From the NCBI GenBank assembly GCA_016703065.1, contig JADJCU010000003.1, positions 186,001 through 250,000 on the forward strand: DNA of 64,000 nt. The letters are read 5' to 3'. This stretch comes from a bacterium (GTDB lineage: Bacteria > Electryoneota > RPQS01). The notes beneath the pieces were generated by a model that was not told the origin of the DNA, ran no database searches, and worked only from the letters and a program-made list of their open reading frames with translations. Of the stretch, positions 12,001 to 17,643 are shown piece after piece (the first letter of the stretch is position 1; every line of letters begins with the position of its first letter). The position numbers were made by a program, and so were the translations under genes.

Positions 12001-13390
12001 TCGAATCCCAATGCATAGAGTCGATCGGAATATCAATGTACATGAGGTCGTTGTCTTCGCCCGGGTCAGGCAGGCTGCCGAAGCGGCCCGACACCCAGAC
12101 TTCGTCCAGCGACAACAGGTCTACGCTGTCTTCGTTCATCGGGAACAGATAACCCGAGGGCACAAGTTCGCTCAGGTCAACGGCCATCCACTGCGCATCA
12201 AAGTTTGGCACGGTTTGGTCGCAGTCGACACGGTCCGGCTCATAACTATACGTCATGTCGAGCGGATCACCGTCGCAGTTCGTCGGGAACTTGCCCTGCG
12301 CCTCTTCGGTCGTACTCATCCAGATACGCAGGAAGTCGCCACAACCGGCGATCGTATCATTGTCCAAATAGTTCATCTGGACGATCTCACACGAGTCGAC
12401 ACAGAGAATATCAAGTTCCGGCGGCAGGTTGTCGACCGGGCGCTTACAGTACACGGTATCGACCGCGACCGCGTCATCCGGCCAGACTTCACCGCCTGCG
12501 GCATCCCACGTGAAGTAGACAAGGAAAATCGTATCCGCGCGGCAACCGCCGAATTCGTTCTCCATGGTACCCGGGGCCACCGTAATCGTGTCGGCCGAAC
12601 CCTTCCAGTTCACGGAACCGGTACCGTCCAGCGCGCCGGCATCCCAAACCAGGGTATCGCCGCCGGCGAGTTCGTCAATCGTCAGAGCGATATCGGCATC
12701 AAGGTAGACGCGGTCGCCAATGGCCACCAGGTTGTCGCCCATGAATCCACCCACTTCGCGGAAGCCGATATAGGCACAACCTGACTGGAGTTCACAGGTG
12801 GTGATCCAGTTGTACGGGTTGTCCGCACAGACGGTCGTTCCGTTGGGCAGCGGGGCGTTGTCCCAGCCAAGCCACGTGATACCGAAGAACAGCTCCGTAC
12901 CCACGGGGTAATCTGTACCTTCCGGATGGAAATCCAGCGTCGCGACAACCAAACAGCTGTCGAACGACGTGCCCCATTGCCCACTTGGAATCGGCACCCC
13001 GGCCAATCCCATGTGGTCCGTGACAACCCAGTCCATCCGGTAGATGAACGGTCCAGGGCCCGACGGGCAGATCAGCGAGACCTGCGGGGCGCTGCCGAGG
13101 ATGGAACCGAGGTCGGGGAGCCCGCTGTTAGTCGGGTCGGTCGGGTCTAAGCCAACCGCTACCGAATCACAATAGCGCGCAGAAAACGCTGCGCGTACCG
13201 TGACAATAAGCCCGTCGCCGAGTTCGTCGATGATACCGTTGATCGGCACGGGGCCGAGGGTATCTTCATAGCAAATGATGGTTGCCGGCTCGGTCGCATT
13301 GATCTGCGCCTGCGCCGTTTGCGGCAGCAGCGTCACAATCAGCGCCGTAAGCGCGGTGGCCAGCCACACAAAAAGAGTCTTGGACCTCAT
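1..13390 (-). CDS. giant secreted Ig-like/P-domain surface protein (3' end outside window)
   Basis: One frame is open from the ATG at 13390 to the left edge: 4,463 residues with no stop seen. I confirmed the phase at about ten points. The start is fixed by AGGAGA ten bases upstream and by a signal peptide (MRSKTLFVW, hydrophobic core, AQA-like cleavage near residue 30). The protein is rich in Asp, Trp, Tyr, Thr and Cys, and most of it looks like repeated beta-sandwich modules of the kind 'D-x-x-x-P-x-I-x-S-V' or 'P...ICY/LIC'. Two stretches resemble proprotein-convertase P domains: about residues 1690-1810 (TFMPDD side, with DGDLDIYLISPSG and GDWTLLVYDDAG) and about 3020-3170 (VGTWTLRIYEEYG). 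Asp-rich calcium-loop-like motifs (DNDGDGLVDE, DNDEDGATDE) occur near residues 4260 and 2580. No protease or other enzyme domain was recognised. A role as surface adhesin, S-layer-like or secreted matrix protein is inference. The C-terminal anchoring or sorting domain would lie beyond the window. Confidence 0.9.
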   Translation of the reverse strand, partial: MRSKTLFVWLATALTALIVTLLPQTAQAQINATEPATIICYEDTLGPVPINGIIDELGDGLIVTVRAAFSARYCDSVAVGLDPTDPTNSGLPDLGSILGSAPQVSLICPSGPGPFIYRMDWVVTDHMGLAGVPIPSGQWGTSFDSCLVVATLDFHPEGTDYPVGTELFFGITWLGWDNAPLPNGTTVCADNPYNWITTCELQSGCAYIGFREVGGFMGDNLVAIGDRVYLDADIALTIDELAGGDTLVWDAGALDGTGSVNWKGSADTITVAPGTMENEFGGCRADTIFLVYFTWDAAGGEVWPDDAVAVDTVYCKRPVDNLPPELDILCVDSCEIVQMNYLDNDTIAGCGDFLRIWMSTTEEAQGKFPTNCDGDPLDMTYSYEPDRVDCDQTVPNFDAQWMAVDLSELVPSGYLFPMNEDSVDLLSLDEVWVSGRFGSLPDPGEDNDLMYIDIPIDSMHWDSIELCLFDEIGGPGDPPNIFVYSIDDAGNPSNAVEWGYEDIANDVEGCDVCLDNIAPELPGNETYWALDTDDPNYCNQRFSPYDSALATVETNISPDSVRWYLDNVEEDYDPSVTLDVLTKVYLIGFDVRVIPDDDDETPTGSPITLLDYYHPTGEPSADSVHWEWRVPDLGIPGSACFTWYGKDGETDSSADFGYLADYCQWGMHVGITEARYMDAGGCNAVLGSDHDHTTNILEGYTQLNNLYVVVDSCFPQTIVDFDLDTLNGPVLPIGPDYPAASVTDPYLWVNGDDDPVFQFRARRFFTQGLIDTCLEENLCYTVRIDSIYTQGLWPFAADSFYIDESNGTSGGSHDRDCYPVDFSFNSTDSRDTISVEWDRSGPGGDPVPDGLYCLRLELQDNAGNVYLEEQVCIWVNGLGPAIDSVNVVNELNACNMNFFAGESLCVYMRTDTSAVKAMFDFSCIRNIETVSPDYDTVWANDPILVSLAPPFKIWRGCIEVQLEMVDTLDVSENDYQIDDYEADCINSGDYGIIRAIAYDSDDNTSEADNTTLTCNNIALLGESRCPRIVGPMEFYFLDPDTLDFVAGSENGPFADFNLFGEMPLWNAFSPGSVDSGGAYDAITNPAHDDVHDSIWVRLLLDTLSITAVDNFDPADATQDWTDDVYHDTLVIEFMNPTIQPGESDHRRRLVRKPLFKTTCDDLGSSASCQDPPDNSVYDGRLENIDDPDYLLDALMEFRYMWNGTWFINPGTDSIMLVPITDQDTVIVKVWTIDGDSALDEDETIFLVCDTTYGSIDVDNNNPNFLEWTLIAPGARDPETHSTATVNNNGWNGDCGYRYAEGDTFSITLRVDEQVHFDEDAYPNSDGSGYGPNGIGDWVETGNWQISLVDSTEGLLMEGAAPGTYVTINLLEVTPDSLPNNEWAYTLVGTITNLPVDTFIYNSCFVVRGAWDQGGNPGRYNEPAFTDAFEFDSFEDTTFCVNLIPCDPWAAGCPNVFGPDSLMGWIAPEDTNITVCATIIETCEINDCVPGEHADSIRVAEGNFQMITDDPNPWLVPDYVDPEWFIFTDMFGNELGWARKYYWYLRADSSDLATIWCDGDTLDFQIRFVTWGGVEAEKNFDECVQVDVNEPIWTDWMLYDSLGVNVDAMEGDFVCVDPEQEMTLVGVVTDWGIDCEDGRGIGVDTTQIWADLSVILQDALMDSVEPDSVVIPNLTSVEVYVGDPVAITDFATSIAEINEPNGGVALDVNVTINDIEHTYDGDLDIYLISPSGTYVELSTNNGSADPDYINTVFDDEAATDITAGSAPFTGSFRPEGNLSDFDGEPINGDWTLLVYDDAGLDEGFINDWTLEILYAPGPITAYAYWTFMPDDQFFCINTIEPEFRFHAAHDLIGHHDRELYLQDTLDFCSDCVPPTIDFSAAYCECDSALFDYFSGNVFLDDHELPYLGPGSLVSFKLLVVDPDHDSSLGLVESQWADLSAFDPSLGWTESFDDIPMMTDGINDSVCYFWGFGECDIDDAFVAQDIPLLVEYNNGDTIFVDIALMDWAGNVDTIAWPIAIYDSLPPIVDFIYTIGDDSIRAYVTPGDSNVHVYADINGYVNDLVSAPENVWADFSRFWCDPVMQDAYDSIPAHEVVHLGGDNYRAYWGWTPSGVYADPNDTLSQSTDTLRIDFDYACHLIGAEGTYDSLWIYVTDAGCNMGSHYNIFEFSGADTTVPDIDSVWVMGVDSCAPGWFNGSGDAAIEVWVWMDSLFNGFEDTLRIDSVLADLTQFGPAYAWTAWTPAPTMFGGAPVYGTEPNMADPVPAYWDTLRDCDGDLRLVAKWIVSDPQTMDCGQIVTVPVKSHRQTGLGGSHGYYMDVEYGSGEAFTATYLSSVAWGDFAIETELPGYGDEGGVDSVLVLQNASYNMDWDSVLTVAVLLDNNCITIPGDTVYDWSGVWIDFTGFLDDPKQYADVIYYNYNDQNIDSLVFIIPLYDDMGAGDLFNEFILSDRYWFGLHLSDTSCGMPEEFCNAADLDSVISFTIQNWNEPNPGMILLCDSTTVAGSDSDFVDQFNMNLWNNEKVSPDSSGSAFVTSPLENLYKVWRNDDGAYWVWYSHEDQNLTRFFVFIEDTVLQSDDIDNDEDGATDEIGEGVDFYTSDLRINDDFPQVGSVDSMNVGGMWVNYLWFADNFSEGRYNVKAFASDIYGHRDSLACEGEYALTFFEDETCPHGNALYFTYGEGDTIVEQCWNGVFVNHSYVDQYTADDSVKIGSNFDSLALWLNDPLILDDGMPGSGVDNDTTTVDSANFNNGLASEIRLYDPLGVLVPFVQVYEPSTGYATNAAPVMLVDPTGVALESHPDGLYHIQVVARDNMENECTYDWYFTLDRTCPSIDEFYVAHPGTIVPQTDLLTSWDYVELRAIIDDELDGVAGVAFDYAFDANRDDIVDAYSYWQTANIWVAGGSAEDGDPEWPFATYWNIRNLTWNSEDTLGLPPVDPENCTNTWFVRVHTWDKFGNYCVDTITVSITDDIAPLAYISSVNGDTTAQGALLPCFEPNVDTDSTIELRAFDFQGEVYDPLPGDTTFAVFSYNDPEADVQIPYSSTVEAEINVTDNFTVQDVNIVIEDLAIDYPFTLRIELESPAATVVTLFDHNYGWYAPGLVGTIFDDEAARPVEAGWSPFDGGYRPMDVLSAFDGENSVGTWTLRIYEEYGYSEGELNSWGLVLTDRFIGGLATYQWFDLAKGMFQYKAFDAPFGEYEPGNTNPDSGWVTIMTPGQDSVTYRQPDTEDFVTQWNIAGIQSGQYNLRFLTADVCDNSDWINTPVVTVRIECDTTAPMALICYPTEDMCVTNLRCDTTVWVPVQSTAPIMSDVDSIAYFFIDSLSVPGLAIHQFIGGTTSPDSVVDGWAFYHSTAWNTDNLLSGWYSLYAVAYDDAGLFDNDPIISRVFVDNTMPAVTECWIGDYNGDLFEPIGTVGEGEYFYLRANAADNIGLDRDCGIYGVQFQFQDRYGNWQDLQDVADWNEAWGADVYVYPYTGLVTYPDANGYYELSIYFNDFGNSPLDSVRFRAYAIDNVSEEGFGDNNMQGDYNRDCNLDRDLECGTEICCMAIEIRDAIPSGTNLWCFNHAWFQWGLPQYSAPTMPIYDGDKYSTCNYQTPIDTLLLVANVHEQVEDEWLMYFKYYRADGTTDTFDVPNDYSMNPTIPRFQTVNGDSAIALESTWDSVYVVWPGARAWLDSADAADGLVFSRWDFVAYVEDLTGNQEYWYNQNSCYIYTFCPPNTPITHATYVTNDPNDPDGRIRVELEEVPWQTEETDTIEVIYNRTTDQGSNDPEALVQFYVDEDAIRNCHGDSVNVFNVELWQLDDEGALQSLCDEGQLVDFDYFDDFMAWDQYPPDGSDGLYELGLYFDNTYPPGNYNFAVVVNWVTPYTPWQYDTLNEGDSDCDRIIEESDSTRIDLVVRIVNVNEPQVVYCYPPYGDVCGAHNTVPLSANDVSDPSYFSGEITQVAFERWNGTAWVPVIDPVTGVNYDTNPNNANVRFEFDERELPGMAGWYYERQSNSEYSWYADRDLFPDVAVYVWENDQFYPMSESSDGFWTTNVSLSTGDPESCYDYSFVIDANDNGLWEGPEIDRWVDDPRNIDWDEQDPIAYDRCDSDQINSVFGGEAAYSTICMCEYVINFDSRAVGDGHHEFRTVVTWYDGTAYHVIENPAPGDSLHVFFVDNEEPVATHDIVAEDFWLNGGRCTDADETEFVTDIQPIDGNYNLVVEDICAVIYQVSMTSNPYADSSWRNVDTVFSNDDMGWTDAWSSFWIAYDPTADNIDNDGDGLVDETYDVMAGDQIGEENTLFLSRSVVTDHCGNTYVTAAESIWVDVSEPRACITLVGDVEPGVDGNDVVVVPDSRDLAIVATNQEYATFDQSILGVFQYRTLNPIGEWTNIQADTLSDDTVRHEGNTITATWDLLAYMEETNNDPEGWYQLRVIAIDTVWNDDLCDNDVCYITIRLNDIQPAARIEILDVTSSLE

Positions 13391-13597
13391 TCTGTGGTTC
13401 TCCTGAATATGGGAAATCTTCAAAGTCCGGTGGGAATCAGATGCGGCGGAAGCACACGCCGAAAGCGCGTCAGGTGAGATAATCACCGTGTGCGCATTGT
13501 GGATAACTTGCGTAGTCATGAACTGCTTGTTCAAGTCTGAAATAAGGCTAGAATCTGGCATGTACGCGTCCGCTTTGTTAATCAATCCAGCTTGAGG

Positions 13598-13669
13598 AAA
13601 AAAACACAAGCCCCCTGAACCACAGCATATTCTGCATGCTGCGAGTGATCTCAGGTTGCTTGGGGGGTT
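13598..13669 (-). terminator. terminator-like hairpin in the leader of the giant gene
   Basis: Read on the minus strand, CCCCC pairs with GGGGG, AACC with GGTT and CAGCAT with ATGCTG. CTTGTG and seven T follow. It lies about 210 bases before the giant gene's ATG and downstream of a strong promoter. It could be an attenuator in that leader, or the end of readthrough from the polyamine genes. The rest of the 570-base gap (13391-13960) holds no recognisable gene; the giant frame stays open upstream of its ATG for at least 40 codons. Confidence 0.55.
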
Positions 13670-13744
13670 TGCTGGAAATCAAGTACTTAGTAACTGGGCT
13701 GTGACCTAAGTTCAAAAAAGTTCTATACTGGTCAAAGTTCCCCA

Positions 13745-13773
13745 AATATAGTCAATCGAAACCAACTTGTCAA
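13745..13773 (-). promoter_or_regulatory. promoter for the giant surface-protein gene
   Basis: TTGACA (13768-13773), a 17-base spacer and TATATT (13745-13750), extended to TATATTTG, which also fits the Bacteroidetes TAnnTTTG box. Predicted transcription starts near 13738, giving a leader of about 350 nucleotides that includes the hairpin at 13598-13669. Confidence 0.7.
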
Positions 13774-13960
13774 GGAAAATGTTTGGCCTATTCTTAACAA
13801 TCACAAACTCCGGCGAAACGAAAGTCTTTGTTCCTCAGGAGCTTCGCAATCGCGTCAGACCCGCTGGGGCTAACAAACTGCTATCTGAATGTTTCTTATG
13901 GAGCTTATGGCATGTGATTTAGCGTGCCTATGGCCAATCAGTTGGCAAAATGCACGCCAT

Positions 13961-14842
13961 TCAACATGACAAGGCAGTCGATGTCAAGATCAGGGTCCGT
14001 ACTATCTTAGAGGAAACAATTGAAGAAACATGACTTAGATCGTAATCCGGAGACAGCTCTACGACATCCCAACCGATCCAATTGCAATCTGCAAGTGCAC
14101 GAATCCAGCTTTGCAGGGTGACAAAACTGACCCCCCCGGGTTCAGGCGTGCCGGTTCCCGGAAGTATTGATGAATCAAGCACATCAAGGTCCAATGTGAC
14201 ATATAATGGGCGGTCACCAACCCACTCCCGCAACTGCTGTGGAGCCAGGTCCGCCGAGCGATAAGTTCCAAATTTTTTAGCAGTTTCGAACTCCTCCCGG
14301 GTTCCAGACCTCGGGCCAATCTGCAAAATTCGTGACGGATCCACAAATTCGCTGATTCGGCGCATTACCGTGGCATGGCTTAGCGGCGTTCCCAGGTAGT
14401 CATCGCGCAAATCCAGATGTGCATCAAACTGTACTAATACAAGACTTGGGTGTCTATTGAACGCAGCTTTCACCAGCGGAAGCGATACCAGGTGTTCCCC
14501 ACCTAAACCTGCAGGAATTATACCCTTGCTATAGAGTTCGCCAGCGGCTTGCTCAATGAGCCGGAGCGTCTCGGCCTTATCGCCGGGGGGCAAAATGAGG
14601 TCCCCAACATCCGCAAACTGCACATCGTCGAGGTCTGCATTACACACTGGACAGAAAGTTTCGATCCCGTCAGAGACGTTTCGAATCGCCGCCGGACCGA
14701 ACCGTGTGCCCGGCCGAAATGAACAAGTGCCGTCATATGGAAGGCCAAAGAGCGCGAGCTTCGCTCCCTCAAGAGAGGTCTGCGCACCCATGTAAACCTG
14801 GGTTCGCGTTAGAGGCGTACTTAGCGTCGACGAGGCATCCAT
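13961..14842 (-). CDS. speB: agmatinase / arginase-family ureohydrolase
   Basis: A binuclear manganese ureohydrolase, 293 residues from the ATG at 14842 (MDASSTL). The frame continues upstream to 14911, but that would overlap speE by over 50 bases, so the shorter start is preferred. Metal ligands are present: GGEH (His117), FDAHLD (Asp140, His142, Asp144) and DLDVLD (218-223), with SHAT at 155-158. It lies 13 bases after speE. The family hydrolyses agmatine to putrescine and urea. Next to SpeE, it could instead act on N1-aminopropylagmatine to give spermidine directly, as in Thermus. Sequence alone does not separate these. Confidence 0.88.
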   Translation of the reverse strand: MDASSTLSTPLTRTQVYMGAQTSLEGAKLALFGLPYDGTCSFRPGTRFGPAAIRNVSDGIETFCPVCNADLDDVQFADVGDLILPPGDKAETLRLIEQAAGELYSKGIIPAGLGGEHLVSLPLVKAAFNRHPSLVLVQFDAHLDLRDDYLGTPLSHATVMRRISEFVDPSRILQIGPRSGTREEFETAKKFGTYRSADLAPQQLREWVGDRPLYVTLDLDVLDSSILPGTGTPEPGGVSFVTLQSWIRALADCNWIGWDVVELSPDYDLSHVSSIVSSKIVRTLILTSTALSC

Positions 14843-14855
14843 CACGTCGGGACTC

Positions 14856-15695
14856 TCAAACCAGGCCGAGCTCGCGCGCAAGGAACGCCGGCGCGGCAAA
14901 GGCCGCGTCATGCACTGCCGGAGTATAGTATTTCGCGGTCGACGTGATCTGCTGCTGCCGCTCTAGTCTAACGGCCTCAAGCGGATGCACTTTGTCCGAT
15001 GCAAAGAAGAAACTCCACCAGCCGTACGGATACGTTGGAATCACCGCGCCATACCAATGAACCTGCGCAAAATTCTCGCGCAACGCGTCACGAATACGAC
15101 GTAATTTTGAATCGGGATCCCACGGAGAATGCGACTGCGTGACAAACACTCCGCCTTCTTTCAAAGCGCGTTTTGTCAATGAAAAATACTCTTGCGTAAA
15201 CAGAATTTCGCCGGGACCGATCGGATCCGTTGAGTCCGAGAGGATGATGTCAAACTCGCCGGCGTGAGCCTGCAAATATTTGAAGCCATCACCGACTTGA
15301 ATATCAACGCACGGATCATCGAGTTTCGATGTGTGGTCCGGAAAATACTCGCGGCAGACATCGATGACGTCACCGTCAATTTCCGCCAGCACACACCGCT
15401 CGATCCCCGGATGGCGCATCACCTCGCGCACCGTTCCGCCGTCTCCCCCACCTACCACGCAAACGCTTTTTGGCGCAGGATGACTGCAAAGGGCCGGGTG
15501 GGTCAGCATCTCGTGGTAGACAAACTCGTCCCGCTCGGTCGTCATCATGCAGCCGTCCAGGACAAGCGTTTTGCCCCACCGTTCGGTTTCCACGATTTCG
15601 ACCAGCTGGTACTTAGACTGTTTGGAATACAGCACACCGCCGGCTTTCCAGCCGCCGCGGATCGAACCGTATGTTTCGCTTAACCAGAGTTCCAT
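14856..15695 (-). CDS. speE: spermidine synthase (aminopropyltransferase)
   Basis: 279 residues, the usual length. It transfers an aminopropyl group from decarboxylated S-adenosylmethionine to a diamine. The Rossmann core shows VGGGDGGTVRE at 81-91, the acidic AEID at about 104-107, and the catalytic DSTDPIGP at 154-161. The N-terminal beta domain (LVEIVETERWGKTLVLDG) is intact. Its likely partner products are decarboxylated SAM from SpeD and putrescine or agmatine from the neighbours. It is separated from the upstream decarboxylase genes by a terminator hairpin and has its own candidate promoter, so the speE-speB pair may be transcribed separately. Confidence 0.92.
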   Translation of the reverse strand: MELWLSETYGSIRGGWKAGGVLYSKQSKYQLVEIVETERWGKTLVLDGCMMTTERDEFVYHEMLTHPALCSHPAPKSVCVVGGGDGGTVREVMRHPGIERCVLAEIDGDVIDVCREYFPDHTSKLDDPCVDIQVGDGFKYLQAHAGEFDIILSDSTDPIGPGEILFTQEYFSLTKRALKEGGVFVTQSHSPWDPDSKLRRIRDALRENFAQVHWYGAVIPTYPYGWWSFFFASDKVHPLEAVRLERQQQITSTAKYYTPAVHDAAFAAPAFLARELGLV

Positions 15696-15715
15696 ACTTC
15701 AATTAGGTAAGATAG

Positions 15716-15744
15716 AAGATACTGAACAGCTCTCAGAATATCAA
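15716..15744 (-). promoter_or_regulatory. candidate promoter for speE-speB
   Basis: TTGATA (15739-15744), a 17-base spacer and TATCTT (15716-15721), about 20 bases upstream of the speE ATG. It lies downstream of the terminator that follows the decarboxylase genes. The match is moderate. Confidence 0.45.
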
Positions 15745-15800
15745 CACCCGTCAGACTGCTCAATGAATCAGAATTATAGGTTTACGGATGTCCCGAAATG

Positions 15801-15830
15801 AAAACGGCCTCCCGATTTAAGGAGGCCGTT
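15801..15830 (-). terminator. intrinsic terminator after the arginine decarboxylase gene
   Basis: AACGGCCTCC and GGAGGCCGTT pair around a short loop, followed on the minus strand by TTTT. It starts about 17 bases after the decarboxylase stop codon. Confidence 0.8.
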
Positions 15831-15846
15831 GAAATGTTCCAGACCA

Positions 15847-16314
15847 CTAAGTCCACAGGACTACACCAGCAAACGCGGCACCAATGCTCTCGACTTTCCC
15901 GGAGGTTACGGCAATTTTCATGTCCGCCAAATCCCAGCCACGTACTTGGAATGCCGACTCGACCTTCTTGATCACGATTTCCCGGCACTCAGCTTCACTG
16001 CCAACCATGTGATGCTCCATAATCACTCCCGGAAGCAGCGGGTTCGCGGTTACCCCAAGGGCGACGCCTGCGCAGACCACGGTTCCCGGAACCGTACTTG
16101 ACTCGTCCGCATACGCGATCGGAACCAGCGCTCCGAAGGGCAACTGAATCGGCTCAATGAGCTTGGCGGCCGGAGGTAATATCGAACTCATGCGTACAAG
16201 ATTCGTATTGCCGACGCCTGCCGCAAGTAAGGCATTATCGAAGGCGTTCAGCTCGGTATCGCCCTCGGCGTATCCTTTGACAAGAAAATACTTGTCGGGA
16301 GTCTTTATGATCAT
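15847..16314 (-). CDS. pdaD: pyruvoyl-dependent arginine decarboxylase proenzyme
   Basis: 155 residues. It converts arginine to agmatine using a pyruvoyl group made by self-cleavage. The cleavage site is visible as RMSSILPP (Ser43-Ser44). The context LVRMSSILPPAAKLI, the central EHHMVGSEAECRE and the C-terminal GAAFAGVVLW are typical of the family known from archaea, Chlamydia and various environmental bacteria. The start ATG directly abuts the speD stop (TAA-ATG), so the two pyruvoyl enzymes are probably co-translated. It supplies agmatine for the neighbouring ureohydrolase/aminopropyltransferase pair. Confidence 0.92.
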   Translation of the reverse strand: MIIKTPDKYFLVKGYAEGDTELNAFDNALLAAGVGNTNLVRMSSILPPAAKLIEPIQLPFGALVPIAYADESSTVPGTVVCAGVALGVTANPLLPGVIMEHHMVGSEAECREIVIKKVESAFQVRGWDLADMKIAVTSGKVESIGAAFAGVVLWT

Positions 16315-16725
16315 TTACGCGACCGCGGCAGTCAGAGCCGGAGCGGCCTTGTGCGTATCAAACTGCAGGCCGTGCGAATTCATGATCCCGCGCTTCATTT
16401 CCATCGCAGTGAATTCATCCGCTTCAAGGGCCTGCTTCAGGTGTTCGAATGCGACCGCCGGATCAACCTCGTCGCCGCACGTAAACAGGTCCACCGCGGC
16501 ATAACCGAACTCGGGCCACGTATGAATGGCCAGATGGGATTCGGCAATGATAATCGCGCCGGACACGCCGTACGGATTGAACAGGTGGAAGGCCTCCGTC
16601 ACAATCGTTGCGCCTGATTTCAGAGCAGCTTCGCGCATGGCGCGCTTCACGGCCGCAACGTCGTTCAAGATTTCAGGATTACACTTGTGGTAATCGACCA
16701 CAATCTGCTGTCCCAAAGATTTCAC
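16315..16725 (-). CDS. speD: S-adenosylmethionine decarboxylase proenzyme (small bacterial type)
   Basis: 136 residues from a GTG at 16725 preceded by AGGAGA. The frame remains open further upstream, but the Shine-Dalgarno and family length fix this start (VKSLGQQIVVDYHKCN). It makes decarboxylated SAM, the aminopropyl donor for SpeE. The self-processing site AESHLAIHTWPE (Glu62-Ser63, His64 and His68) and the catalytic Cys83 in LFTCGD are intact. It sits between the XRE-cupin regulator and the arginine decarboxylase. Confidence 0.93.
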   Translation of the reverse strand: MKSLGQQIVVDYHKCNPEILNDVAAVKRAMREAALKSGATIVTEAFHLFNPYGVSGAIIIAESHLAIHTWPEFGYAAVDLFTCGDEVDPAVAFEHLKQALEADEFTAMEMKRGIMNSHGLQFDTHKAAPALTAAVA

Positions 16726-16778
16726 TTCAGGTTCTCCTACCCAAAAGAGGGGTGAAAGGCAAAAAAACCCAACGCTAC

Positions 16779-17330
16779 TTAGAAAGTGGGCGGCGTTGTT
16801 ACCCAAATAAACTCGGCTGTACGTTTGCCGGTGTTTCTAATATAATGCTCGCGTTCGCCGGAGAAATAGAAGCTCGACCCGGTTTGCGCGGAGAAGCTAT
16901 CGTTACCAAACACGAGCTGAATAGTCCCGGACAGCACGAAGCCAAAGGCCTCGCCCTGATACGGCTTCGTCGGAAACGTCTGCTGGCCCTCTTCGAGCGA
17001 GACCAGTGCCGCTTCCATCTCACGGTCAGCACCGCCTGGAATCAGCAGCTCAAACCGTTCGGCGCCCATTTCTGCAAGCGAGATCCGCTCTGTCTTCCCG
17101 AACACCACTTGATCGGGCTGCGTCTCTTTGAAAAAATCCGTGACTTTCACGTCAAGGACTTTTAGGATCTGCAGCAGGGAGTCGACCGAGATGCTGGTTT
17201 GGTCCCGCTCCAAAAGGGAAATGAACCCCTTTGTCAGGTCGGCCCGTTCAGCCAGCTCTTCTTGAGTCAGATTCCGGGCTAATCGGAGATTTCGTATGCG
17301 GGCTCCGATTTCCACCGGTCTGTAATCCAA
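16779..17330 (-). CDS. XRE-family HTH / cupin transcriptional regulator
   Basis: 183 residues. Residues about 8-62 form an XRE helix-turn-helix (LTQEELAERADLTKGFISLLER) and about 105-178 a cupin sensor barrel (YQGEAFGFVLSGTIQLVFG). The architecture is that of PuuR-like regulators. Position immediately upstream of speD suggests control of the polyamine genes, possibly sensing a polyamine; this is inference. The start is uncertain: the frame begins with a TTG at 17330 without a clear ribosome site, and an in-frame GTG lies about five codons later. An inverted repeat just upstream may be its own operator. Confidence 0.85.
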   Translation of the reverse strand: MDYRPVEIGARIRNLRLARNLTQEELAERADLTKGFISLLERDQTSISVDSLLQILKVLDVKVTDFFKETQPDQVVFGKTERISLAEMGAERFELLIPGGADREMEAALVSLEEGQQTFPTKPYQGEAFGFVLSGTIQLVFGNDSFSAQTGSSFYFSGEREHYIRNTGKRTAEFIWVTTPPTF

Positions 17331-17335
17331 GTATA

Positions 17336-17352
17336 TTAAACTTTTTGTTCAA
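17336..17352. promoter_or_regulatory. operator-like inverted repeat before the XRE-cupin gene
   Basis: On the minus strand TTGAAC and GTTTAA flank five A with one mismatch. It lies between the putative promoter and the start codon, where a repressor of its own gene would bind. Speculative. Confidence 0.3.
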
Positions 17353-17366
17353 TAAAGTGAAGCCGA

Positions 17367-17393
17367 AATATACAGAAAAGGGGGGCTTGTCAA
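17367..17393 (-). promoter_or_regulatory. candidate promoter for the XRE-cupin/speD operon
   Basis: TTGACA (17388-17393) and TATATT (17367-17372) with a short 15-base spacer. The -35 box lies in the loop and arm of the terminator hairpin at 17376-17400, so the two signals overlap. Confidence 0.4.
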
Positions 17394-17400
17394 GCCCCCC
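17376..17400 (-). terminator. intrinsic terminator downstream of the hflX operon
   Basis: GGGGGGCTT and AAGCCCCCC pair around GAC, followed on the minus strand by TTTTC. It is about 240 bases past the hflX stop. I see no gene in the rest of the gap (17401-17643). Confidence 0.7.
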
Positions 17401-17643
17401 GCACCGCATGCATTGCGCTAAGTCTCTGTCTTTCCAGCTTCTATTGAGCCAGAACCCCCACTCGGAAGTTTAATAAAAAATCACCCTTAGCACACTTAAG
17501 CAGACTCGGCCCGGCACCCAATAGACCGGATTCGCTTATATATCGCACGGGGCAGCAGCATTTTTTTCTGTACTTGCGCCTCTTTTTCCGGCCTATCCCG
17601 ACCTGAATCTCATTGTCCAGCCGGAATTTCGAATTTTTGTGCG

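Noticed and set aside
14843..14911. Longer SpeB start at 14911
   Set aside because: It would overlap speE by over 50 bases and adds an Arg-rich, non-conserved tail.
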